Assembly (NCBI GenBank): GCA_035079385.1
Contig: JAVHKY010000039.1
Coordinates: forward strand, 992,001-1,056,000
Length of the DNA: 64,000 bases
Reading direction: 5' to 3'
Source: Aspidiotus rigidus
Taxonomy: Eukaryota > Arthropoda > Insecta > Hemiptera > Diaspididae
Shown here piece by piece: positions 11,541-22,479 of the stretch (positions within the stretch are counted from its first letter, which is position 1; each line of letters opens with the position of its first letter). The translations under genes and the position numbers were made by a program. The notes under the pieces were generated by a model, which ran no database searches, was not told the origin of the DNA, and worked only from the letters and a program-made list of their open reading frames with translations.

Positions 11541-13635
11541 CAACACCTGCGTCGTTCGAAAATTCAGCTGACAATGGTCTTGGTTCAACCAGCCGCCACG
11601 TTCTCGTATAAACACACATACCCACCTCGCTCTGGGAAATCCTTGCTTTCCATTTCTCAAGCAAAAGCATCTGGCCCCCTGCTTGACTAGTAAAGCTTCT
11701 TGACCGGTCGTTATCGTCTTCTTTGCTTTGAACACCATCGCTCTCTCCTCAGCAAGGAGCTTGACTGGTGGTGAACACGCTAATACGCAAAGAGCCTCCG
11801 TCGAGACAGTGCGGTGGGCACTAACACACCTCAGCGCAGCTCTTTGTTGGATCTTTACCATCTCTCTTCTTCTGTAAGATATTTTAATTGAGTCGGCCCA
11901 TGCTGGGGTACTATATAGGAGGATCGACCCTTCTTCTTGCTTCTCACGGCTTAAGGTTTGCAACTAACCTGCGAGCCTTTTTTGCTGCTATTAGAAAATG
12001 GCACCTGAAGCTCAGCTTTGAGTCAAACCAGGTGCCCAGGTATTTCATTCGCTTCTTGATTTCCACACTCTGCAGGCAAAAGGTAGGTAGCCTGAACTTT
12101 CAACGGGTCGTGAATAAAATTGCATTCGTCTTACCAACTGCAACTTACTTCTAGAGCCAGTTTACCCGCTATAGTTGTTTCGGCAGTACATAACACCAGG
12201 GTATCATCCGCATAGCAGATAAGCTTAACCCTCAGTGGCAGCTTTACCTTAAATATCTCGTTAAATGCATCGCACCACCCCTTCGGCACCCCACATGTAT
12301 CAGGGCGCTTTTTTGTACCCGCAGACTTCTCTGCTTGGATTTCACGACAGCTAAGATAGCTGCTGAGCATCTTGAGCAGGTATGCGGGTACTCCTGCGTC
12401 CACAAGAACTTCGAATATCCTCCTCCATGGAATCGAATCGAACGCATTTCTTAAGTCGAGGCTGAAGGCTGCGCAAAACTGACGCGTAGCAATTGCTGAC
12501 CCGGCTATCTTCTTTAGCGGATCTCAGCATCTGATGTACAGCGTCCAGTTTGAAGACCTTACTGACTACAAGAGATTATGTCTCTTTCCTTCAGATAACT
12601 TTCAAGTCGATTGGCTATCACTCTCGCCGGGAGTTCCCCAACATTGTCCAGCAAACAAAGTGGTCGATAAGAGGATGATAGGCCAGGTCAACGCTAGTCT
12701 GGCTTTCTTCTACCGCACAAGAAACAGCCTCCCAGCAATTGCCGCACTGGATGTATCAACAAGCAGTGCTGGGTCAACTGAATGTATGGTGCTCCAGACT
12801 GGATTTGGAATCTCATCTGAGCCCGGAGCCTTCCAAGACTTACCCCACAGTGCAGTCTATTGACTGCTGCATCCAACACCTCGGTACCTGGGAGGGATAT
12901 ACCATACTCTTCTACTATTGGTGGCATTACCATTGATGGTGGTTGCTGTGGGAAGAAGCTGTCAATGATTTGACTCACAAAATACGGCTCCATTCGGCTC
13001 ATTACTGAGAGACCCTTTAGCTTCTTCAGCACTATCTCATAAGGCTTGCCAAAGGAGTCGTCCTTTGCCATCTCGCACAGCTTTTGCTATGCAGCACTCT
13101 TGCTGTCTTTGATGGCTACGAGGCAGCTGATATTAGGTGCAACCGCCCTCGCCCCTTTGCGGCCTCTACTACCCTGGTATATCCAGCGCTGACGATTGCA
13201 CTCTTCTCTTAACTCGGCAATATTATTGGTCCACCAGTAAACGGCTCTCCTCTTCTTTGGTGGACCTTGCCTGGGCATGACTACATCGCATGCTTTGGTG
13301 TCAGTCTTTATCATCCTCTCTGCTGCCACCTCTGTACTACATTCTTGCTCTTTCCCTTAGCCCCACGTGAGAACAAGTTAGCTAGCCTTTAAACTGTCAC
13401 TGTTCAGCTTCCTGACTGTCCATTTTCTTACCAGCTTTTGTGACCTCAACTTCTCGGTGGATGGAGAAGTTGATATACCGATGATCGCTCCCAGAAAGCT
13501 CCGGTATGTCAGACTAAAGCGAGTAATCTTATGAGTACGATGGGTGAAGGTAACGAACGGTATCTCTTCAGCTGTGAATATTCTCGAACGGCCTGTGAAG
13601 TAATAAAAATCACGTGTGAGCATTTCCATCGGCAT
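11541..13635 (-). pseudogene. R1-clade non-LTR retrotransposon ORF2 (degraded)
   Basis: Minus-strand pieces run in R1 ORF2 order. The end of the endonuclease domain and linker (VRKWTVRKLNSDSL) is at 13635-13378. KKRRAVYWWTNNIAELREEC is at 13329-13087. FGKPYEIVLKKLKG lies within 13071-12694. The RT palm with GVPKGW and ICYADDTLVL (YADD catalytic box) is at 12403-12131. The thumb/C-terminal part (ILLYSTPAWADS, RTVSTEALCVLA, LLAEERAMV) is at 11963-11481, ending at TTQVLSGH. The pieces lie in different frames with stops, so it is dead. The 5' part and the C-terminal zinc-finger region are missing. Confidence 0.88.
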
Positions 13636-15189
13636 TATTTACGATTTTAATGCAATAGATGAGTAATAAAGGAGGCTCAAAAGACGCCTCTTAGAAAGGC
13701 AGAAAAAATGTGCAACATACGCTAAGATGCGAGAATAGTGAGACAAATATTATATTGAAGAAAATTATCTATCGAATCGTTGAAATCTTTTCCTCAGTAC
13801 TTAGGTGATTAAAAGAAGATAAACGAGAGAGTTGAAAAATCACGAGTACGAACCGGGCATCACTTTTAAACTCTCTAAACACGAGGAAAGCATATTAAGC
13901 AGAAGAGTGTGACGTCATCAGAGGGTCATTCTTGGTTTATATCCTTGTAGATGAGGGACCATAATTACGATAATCTGTTTGCTAATGACTTACAAAAATC
14001 AGAGCATGATATCAAGAGAAATTACGATAGTTACATAGAAGAAGGGGATTTTTAGAATTTTCAAGTACGTAGAAAGAAAAGAGATGTAATTCATGACAGA
14101 TGTTCGAAAATATCAGAGATTGCGGATTTCCCGTCGTCATTATGTAAGAAGTGCGACAGAAGCTATTTTTTTTTTTTTTTTTTTTTTTTGCGTAAGTATA
14201 CTAAATTATTTGAATTTCCTCATTGCATCAAATATTACATTTTGGTAGCTGTGATTATGAGTTCAACTGTATACAGAATAGTACCACTGAATTGAGATCG
14301 TGCCAGGATTTGAACGTGAAAAGTTTTCTAACTCTGAGTCAGAAAACCACACTTCAACCTAGTGATACGAGTATAATGGAACGAGCGAGGCTAATAGGAA
14401 AATGACTGTGATAAGACTAATGCTGATAAGATGCCAACCGTATTGTTTCATAAACTACTGGAATGTGCTCGTCGACACATGTCACCGGATAATTAGTCGT
14501 AATTATCGCGATATAAGCAATATTTTTCATTTTTAGTTTCGCGAGTCAGAGAATGTCATTAATCATTTTATATACGACGATGAATAATTTTATAAGTGTT
14601 GTAATTACCTACATAATAGGTTTTTTTCCGATCTGAATTCGATCGTATTTTTCCAACATAACCAAAATTTTGGACTTTATGATTATGTAGATGTAGAACA
14701 AGTTTTGGCAATCAGATTGCCTATAAAAAAATAAATCAAGTTTTTTTTTTCTTTTTTTCACCACTGAAACTCGTTTTGGAAGAAACCGCGGCCTATCAAT
14801 TGGTTTTTAATGATTACGAATCGCTGAATTTAATGTGTGAAGAGAGGAGAGTGGAAATGACCAAACCTGGAAAGTTAGCCCCTAAAAGCTTGAACCCGGT
14901 ATCATAATATTAAAAAGAGCAACAATTTGTACAGCAGTCTTCGCTGTTTTTAAGAATTAGCAATATTTTCCATATTATTATGTATCATATCGTTGACTCT
15001 TTCTCCACTCCTTCCCTCACCGAGATCAAGATTCTTCTACACGGAATAACTTCTTTTGTAGAAGATGGAGATAAAGGTGACATGGATATTCCTAAAGGCC
15101 ACGTGTCGTTCTGCAATTCGCGGCACGAAAATGACGTCATCAATTTCAAGCTCCTTTTCCTACTTTATTAGCTGAAGGACTCTACAGCT
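13636..15189. other. No recognisable gene
   Basis: AT-rich sequence with a poly-T run at about 14166-14189 and a mixed T tract near 14740-14758. Reading frames are short and carry no recognisable motifs. Confidence 0.5.
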
Positions 15190-15390
15190 GCTTCAGCGTC
15201 CACCCGACTCCAAATCAATGTCAATTTGACGGAAGTTGATTTCCAATCGACCTGTATAGGCTACGTCTCTAGAAAACTACAGATCGACTGTCAATCGATA
15301 GGACAGAGCAGGTTGATGAAATATTTTGAAAAGTCAACTCAAAATTGTCTTTACATCCGAGATCGACAGTATTTGAGATTGGCTTAGGCA
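15190..15390. repeat. TCGAC/ATCGA-rich dispersed repeat
   Basis: Spaced words such as CCAATCGACCTGT, AGATCGACTGTCAATCGATA and GATCGACAGT occur here. Similar stretches lie at 29340-29510, 38590-39150 and 43100-43260. Confidence 0.55.
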
Positions 15391-15537
15391 CCATATTTTA
15401 ATTGTGTGCTTGCTGAACCAGTCTCTTTATTTTTCTTTACAACTGTTGTATGTTAGGCCTAGTATAATGAAGGCAAAGGATACAGGTCTCAAAGTGGCGG
15501 AGGCCAAAATTTGTCCAAGTCTCTAAAGTAGGTAAAG

Positions 15538-16850
15538 GTGACTCATAACGTCATCAAGCCTGACAAAAAACCGTTAAGGTTTTCCCAAAATAATTCCAAT
15601 CAAAAACCGTTGAAAAACCGTGACAGTTTTTGTGACGGTTTTCCCAAAAATAGTCCCTCGAACCCTAAGAATAAAGACGTGTATGTTGAGGTCACTGACG
15701 ACGTCATCGAGCGTGACGAAAATCATGATTGGAATTTGTGACGCCTTTTCCAAGAGTAGTCCCTCAAACCCTGAGAGTGAAGAGTAGGTCAAGGTCACTG
15801 ACGACGTCATCAAGGCTGACGAAAAACCGTAAAGGTTTTCCCAGAATAATTCCTGTCAAAAATCTTTGAAAAACCGTGACGGTTTTTGTGACAGTTTTCC
15901 CGAAAGTACTCACTCGAACCCTGAAAGTGAAGGGTAGGTTAAGGTCATTGATGACGTCATCGAGCAGGTCAAAGATCGTGATGGTAATTTGTGACGCTTT
16001 TTCCGAGGGTAGTCCTTCAAACCATGAGAATGAAGAGTAGGTCAAGGTCACTTATAACGTCATCAAAAGTGACAAAAAACGTGACGGTTCTTTGAGGATA
16101 ATAGAAACCTTCAAAAAACCTTGAAACCAAGAGGGTTTTTTGTGACGATAGTAGTCTTTTAGACCACGAGTCGAATGAAGAGTAGATTAAGGTCATTGAT
16201 GACGTCATGAAGCGTAACAAAAAAATATGACGGTTTTTCCAAGAGTAGTCCCTCAAACCCTGAGAGTGAAGAGTAGGTCAAGGTCACTGATGAAGTCATC
16301 AAACATTACAAAAAACCGTGACGGTTTTTTCAAAAGTAGTCTCTTAAACGCCGCGTCGAGTGAAGAGTAGATTAAGTCTGATGACGTCATGAAGCGGGAC
16401 AGTAAAAAAGTGGCGATTTTTGGTGACGGTTTTTCCAAGAATAGCTCCTCAAACCCTGAGTCAAGTGAAAAGTAGACTTCGTGAAGCGTGACAAAAAACC
16501 AAGACGACAGTTTTTCCAAGAAAGGTCCCTCAAACGCTCAGATTGATGGGTGGGTCAAAGTTCATAGATGACATCATCAATTATCGTGTTAAAAAGCCGT
16601 GGTGGTTTTCTCAGAATAGTTCCCGTCAAAAACCTTATGACGGTTTTTTGTGGCGGTTTTTCCCAGAGTAGTTCCTTCAACCCTGAGTCGAGTGAAGAGT
16701 AGAGTAAGGTCACTGATGACATCATCAAACGTGACTTCATTGACGGTTCCCACAGAATGAGTACAGTCAAAAACCTTCAAAAAACCGGGACGGTTTTCCG
16801 TTACAGTTTTCGGTGACGGTTTTTCCAAGAGTAGTCCCAATCTTATAAGC
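15538..16850 (+). repeat. Tandem array with TGACGTCA-like cores and CCGTGACGG blocks
   Basis: About ten diverged units, spaced roughly 90-170 bp, carry AAGGTCACTGATGACGTCATC-type words followed by AAAAACCGTGACGGTTTTT and AGTAGTCCCTCAAACCCTGA. GACGTCAT occurs at about 15701, 15804, 15953, 16200 and 16382, with AACGTCAT, GAAGTCAT or GACATCAT variants in other units. The many minus-strand reading frames here (FVTLDDVISDLDLLF-like) are translations of the repeat. Fragments also occur at 30415-30535 and 42540-42990. Confidence 0.85.
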
Positions 16851-17745
16851 ATAATAATATATAAAATTCTAAAATTTCAGACCTGTCAAGCTTAGTAGAA
16901 GCGAACACTTGGAATGTATACTTGTCAGCATCTACCGAAATACAGTTTACTAGACCAAATCGTACTTAGAAATCCTGGGAAAAGAAGCAAGATGAAGCAA
17001 GCATATAAAATGCTATGTCACGTGTCTCTGGAAAGGACATTTTCTGCTATAGGTTTTTTTTTTTTCATCAAAACTTGTAAAGCTCTCGAATTTTTTGGTT
17101 TGCTTAGAAAAGTTATTTATGAGATCACATTACCTACTTGCATCCTCTTATTTATGGTCGGGTGAAAATGTTTGAGAGATAAACTTGTGAACATGGGATC
17201 AATGATGAGTTCAGAGAATGAATATGAGTAAGACGAGAGTGACGTCTGGGTTGGGTATAGTTTAATGATAATGTTTTTCCCGCACCCAGGAGATTTGTGA
17301 GACGACAACCAAGGACCGGTGAAGGTTTCGCTTCTTCGTTTGTCACGAAGTAAGATTTGATGTCATAATTTATCGTATATCTTATCCTGGTACAGTAAGA
17401 CAAAATTATAAGGATCGATGTGAGTCAGGATCCTAACGAATGAAATATACTTGGTGGCGGAAAACATGTCGTGACAAATAAAAAAAGATGCGCTGTGTTG
17501 TACTAAAGGAAGAGTTGAGGAACTATGAATACCCAGGGACGAAAAGGAGAGTTTGAGCGGAAATAGTGAGTGGTTCCTTCAGGATTGGAAGTATTATAAG
17601 GGAAATGACAAAAATGTCATTGCAAGTTTTGTAACGGCGAGCGGGTAACCCGCAAGACCCTGATACCACTGCGGAAGGCCTAGCCCCTTCAATGAGCCTG
17701 ATATGCAATACCATAAGACTCAAAACGCCCTTATAAGATACTCCA
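16851..17745. other. No recognisable gene
   Basis: Reading frames at 17117-17403 have a faint resemblance to the SRLTH motif of LINE C-termini, but too little to call. The rest is unassigned AT-rich sequence. Confidence 0.4.
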
Positions 17746-18070
17746 TAGAACAGGTTCTCTGCGTCCCCTCGTCCCTCCTATCGTTTTAGCCTCAAGAGTG
17801 AAAATTTTTCTAAATCCCCCTCTTGTCATATATGCCTCTCGGGTCGAAAGTTTTCCGAGCCCCCTCCTATCATATATAGCTTCGAGGTCGAAATTTTCCC
17901 AAGTTCCTCATCTGTCATTTATAGCTCGAGAGTCTAAATTTTTCCGAGTTCCCCCCCCCCCCCCTCTCCGTGATGTCATCAACCTCAGACCGCTCGCGAC
18001 CGCGTTCGCGGACGAAAATGTACTGAAAGTATCCCCAACAAAAAGGATAGCGGGTTCCCCACTAATAAAA
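17746..18070 (-). repeat. Composite minisatellite element, antisense copy
   Basis: In the antisense direction the GAACAGGTTCTCTGCGTCCC boundary is followed by 45-bp units (CCTCCTATCATATATAGC, TCGAAATTTTCCCAAGT). Then come a 14-bp C-tract (17951-17964), a GATGTCATCAACCTCAG block and CGTTCGCGGACGAAAATGTA, ending in CAAAAAGGATAGCGGGTTCC. The same order appears in plus orientation at 30545-30960 and around 47655-47780. Confidence 0.75.
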
Positions 18071-18890
18071 TACGATATAGAAACTCCCCTGGGGTGTGCC
18101 GCTTCAACATACACTTTTTCGGATTCACTTTTGATTATTTCTTTGTTTAGGTAACGCAGCGGGTCGTTTAACGAGCGAGATACGAATATTCTGCGTGAAG
18201 CAATTGGCAATATTAAAATTACGCAATCGAGTGAGATGTGTGACCTATCCGCGCATCACATTTAATTACAAATTTTATTAACGCGTACTCATTCGCCTCA
18301 TAAATATGAAACGAGTTAACAGTAGCGTGAAAAAATAAATTTTATGGTACTGACTTCAGAAATTCACGAGGCAAATCAACAGAAAAAACGTTCGAATTCG
18401 TATTACGAATTTATTTTCAAATTTTTCAGGATGTCTTTATTTATTTTTCGAAGCATATTTCTCTAAATTGTGTCTTCTATTTCGTCATTTATGGGCTCGT
18501 ATTACTTAATGCGTAGGTACCTAATTGAAAGCATGAAAATTTAATCGTGCGAGCGTAAATTTTTGGTGAAATTTATCTCAAGAATTTATTACACTCTGGA
18601 AAGCAAGGTCAGGAAGGGAATCGATCCGCCAAATTTCTTCTCTGTTTCTCGTACAACGTTTATAACTGTAACGGAATGAGTTTCAGAATCTTTTCCTCGC
18701 GAAACAAAGTTTTTCGTGTTCAGACCGCTCAATAGTATGACTAAGTTTCCTGTTAGAACCCTCTCGTAACAGTTTTTAACATCCTCGTCGTCTCTAAAAT
18801 CTAATAATTTCGTACATTTGCAGAGACAAATCTTCAACATTGCTATTGATAAACAGTTCACTTCCGAAGAACGGTAATCTAACAATAAAA
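18071..18890 (+). promoter_or_regulatory. Upstream region of SLC33A1 copy 1 (no defined promoter)
   Basis: This 820-bp AT-rich interval lies directly before the start codon and probably holds the promoter and 5' UTR. I could not identify a TATA box or initiator with confidence. Antisense frames here are unsupported. Confidence 0.3.
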
Positions 18891-21800
18891 ATGGCGCCGT
18901 CATCGAAGGAAGATGCGGATAAACAAAAATATGAATTGCCGAGCATCAAGGGAGACCGAATGAATATTTTCCTCCTCAGTTTCATGTACTTGCTGCAGGG
19001 TACGATGTTCGGTTTGACTCAAGCCATTCCAATCATTTTACAAAACAGAAAATCCAGTTACACAGATCAGGTAAGGATATCGTAGCAAGCTGTTGATTCT
19101 TAATGTCCAGATTCAACTTTTCTTCTATTATTTTAGGCTGAATTCAGTATTGTTACGTATCCCGCGTGCTTCAAATTATTATGGGCTCCGATCATCGACT
19201 GCGTTTATTGGAAGAAAATTGGAAGAAGGAAAACCTGGATAATACCGATGCAATATCTAACAGGTAAAAAAGTTAATGCTCTTATCGAAGGCTGAAGTAT
19301 CATCTCTAATGGTTGTCAACGACGTACTTTTCAGGAGTTCTTCTGTTGGTGTTAGCGGTTAATGCGGAAAATTGGTTAGGTAGCGAGGATGGGAAGCAAG
19401 AGCCACACATCCACTTGTTGACTCTCACAGTTTTTGCCTGTGCTTGTCTCACTGCTACTCATGATATTGCTCTGGATGCGTGGTCGATTACGATGCTTCA
19501 AAAGTAAATTCTTGCGATAAACGTTCTTCACTGGGCGATTACGGGCTTAGGTAATTTCATCGACAGTGATTTTATCGAGTGAGATTCACCAAATATAATT
19601 TCACCCGAAGATATGTTCGCTCACCATCTTTTGAATCTTCAATTAGAAGAGCTTAATTAGGGTTTCTATACCTAAAATTAGAAGACAGCATAGTCGAAAT
19701 GTTTTATTTTCTTTTTACAAGCCCATAAAAGTGCTAGGGTTATGAGCTTGGAGGAAGAACTTGAACATATGAGAGGTAATTGAGAGCGAGGATCTAAGAT
19801 GGAAATGATACTCGTATTATCCGGGATGAGACGATTTAGTGGGTATGGCCGAGAGAGGCTGAGCCAGGGAAAGAAGGCAGTCAAAATTCAATGTTGGCAG
19901 GTTGGAGACGAGGTGGGTGTGTGTCAAGCATGCAGGACCAATGCGGAGACTGTTCTTGGTGAGACAAGAGCTATGAAAAGAGTATGGTTTTATTTGTCCT
20001 AATTTTTTGCGTAATTAGGTTTTGTTACTGGACAATCCACTGTAGATGGATATCGCTTGTATCGCATGTGCAGTACCGCCCGTCCTCCGCGGTGAAGAGG
20101 GTGCGGGTTTCGTATGCGTTTACACCGGAATCGATCCTTTCGGATATAACTTCAGTGTTGGTAGATTCTCTTTGGCAAATTCGCTCTTCTCCTCGGCAAT
20201 CGCCAAGCTGAAATGCCATCGCAGACACGCAAAACATTAGAGCACACCCCAACAACACCACCTTAGACATAGTAGATCCCTGTTGAAATGTCTGCTTCTT
20301 CTTGCTTCAAGGGTGATCTTCCTCTCCTCCTGTACATCTGAATGTGGATGGTACACAATTGTCGAGTAGGCCATAGCGTGGTTCTGCATTTGGTTATTCC
20401 ATTCCCGGTCCATCTTCTTCTTCATAACGGTGGCTGCAATACCTTCTACCGAACCTAGCATGGCGGGCACCAGGCTACTCGGAGCGAGCGCTTCATTTAT
20501 CCCAATCTCTTGAAGAGACAGACCAAGCTTGCCCTGCTCACGCCTCAAATAAGATGTGCTGTGGTCCGACATCCCGCCTTTGGTTGCAGTGCGAACACCT
20601 TGCCTGCTCAACTTTCTTCAATTTCTCATCAAGGTATTTTGGAAGTAGCTATGGCCACTGAACACCGGCGTCGGCTTGAGTATGCAATTATTCTTTTTCG
20701 CTGCCATCAGAAAATGGTACCCGAAGCTCAGCGTTGAGTCAAATCAGATACCTAAGTACTTCATCTGCTTCTTGGTTTCAATTTTCCACATCCCGGCAGG
20801 CAAAAGGTTGAGGTAGTGAACTTTCGACGGGTCGTAAATAAAATGGCCTCCGTCTTACCTACTGGAATTAGTTCTAGTCTAGCCGACGCGATTTGAGGCA
20901 TGGATATATAACAAGGGTGGTTGGATATAGTGGGGAGAATTCAGGGGTTAAAGCGTGGTAATTCCGTAACTGCTTTTTTCGTTACCAACGATTCCATTGT
21001 TGCCGCAGAATAAGAGATGGATATGAGAAAGAAGTAAATGAATAAAATAAGCGTTGGAAATTGTCGATCAAAAAGATGGGGATCGTAAGTTATGGGGAAG
21101 AATAATGATGATGGAAGAGGGGTATTCAGGATTGACTTTGGACGTTGGAAAATAAGTTTGTCAAGATTGAGACGAAGTTGCGGTGACGATGCGAGAGTTG
21201 ACCTTCTGTGAAGCGAAGGGTGACGCCGGTGTGTGAGGGAGTGCTAGATTTTAGGTGGAAAATTAATTTGGGCTGTAAAAGTGAGGTAGATAAGGTAAGG
21301 AGGAGACAATGGAAGTCGATATTTTTGAATAGTGATTGGTGACGCATGTGGGTGAATGATTTTCGGTTAGTAAGTAGATACCAGCTAGAGTTACAGGGGT
21401 GTCATGGACTGTGGATAGAGAAAGTCGAGATGTTTTGTTAGCTTTGCGACGGGCACCCTGACTTTGCTCACCGGCTCAGGACTGAGCTGGATTGAAAGGC
21501 AGTGAATTAGATAACGGCTGGTGAGGCTCTTATACGTAATCTGTAGTCCAGAATTAATCGAACTAGAAAGCGGTAAAGAACAAACAGGATTTTGCGATTT
21601 CATCCGGTGGAGGACGACGTTCAGTACCCCAAGTCCTCTGGCATCAATTTTGTTGATAGTGGAAAGCCATGAGTGACGGGAGTGAAAAACAAAACTGAGG
21701 ACTTCGACCATGTTAGTGAATGGAATTGGCGTGGAGTTGAGTAGAAGGGGGAGGAATGGGATTTTGGTACTTTCTTGTGAAAGGTTGTGAAATTGGATCT

Positions 21801-22394
21801 AGAGGAGGATATGAGGAAGCCATGGAAGAAGCTATAAATGATGGGAGTGAAAAACGAAACCTAGGACTTTGACATGTCAATACGTGGAATCAGGGGGAAG
21901 TTGAGTAGAAGGCGAAGAAATGAGATTTTTTGTGCATTCTCTTCAAAGATTGTGAAGTTGGATGTAACGGCGGACTGGAATTTAAGGTTTTTTGTGTGAT
22001 CTTATGGTGGGTTCTTAGTTTGTTGTTCGATCGTATGTGGGTATTGAGGGAGTGAGACATATTGTCAAATATACAATAGTTTATTGGAACCATTAATAAA
22101 TAATTATGCACTACGTATGACAAGACTTTTATAAAATATAAAACGGTCATACTTTATTTCCAGAAATATTTCAATTGCAATTTTTGGAAAAAGGGGGTCA
22201 AGGGATCATTACGAGCCCGAACTTCGGTATTTTCTGTAGAATAGGTTAAATTTTTCTCCTTTTTACCGACTTTTCTAACTAGAAAAGTGAGGTATTACAC
22301 CCGTAGCAAGGTCAACAGGGGGAGTGGGTAATGAACTTTCTCGACGTTTTAGGGGTCCTAGATCACAACTAGCATAAAAAAAAATTTCAGGTTT

Positions 22395-22479
<85 letters not shown>

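Noticed and set aside
15574..16852. A series of minus-strand frames rich in DDVISDLDLLFT-like peptides
   Set aside because: They are frame translations of the tandem array, with stops between units and no conserved length.
17117..17403. Possible LINE C-terminal fragment (RRHSRLTHIHS)
   Set aside because: Only a handful of residues resemble the RLRIGHTRLTH motif, with no zinc-finger residues following.
18840..18890. Upstream extension of SLC33A1 copy 1 from a TTG codon
   Set aside because: The first ATG (18891) has a good context and gives a sensible short N-terminus; TTG initiation is unlikely in an animal gene.
18589..18985. Antisense frames just upstream of, and overlapping, exon 1 of SLC33A1 copy 1
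   Set aside because: They partly shadow exon 1 and have no recognisable family features.
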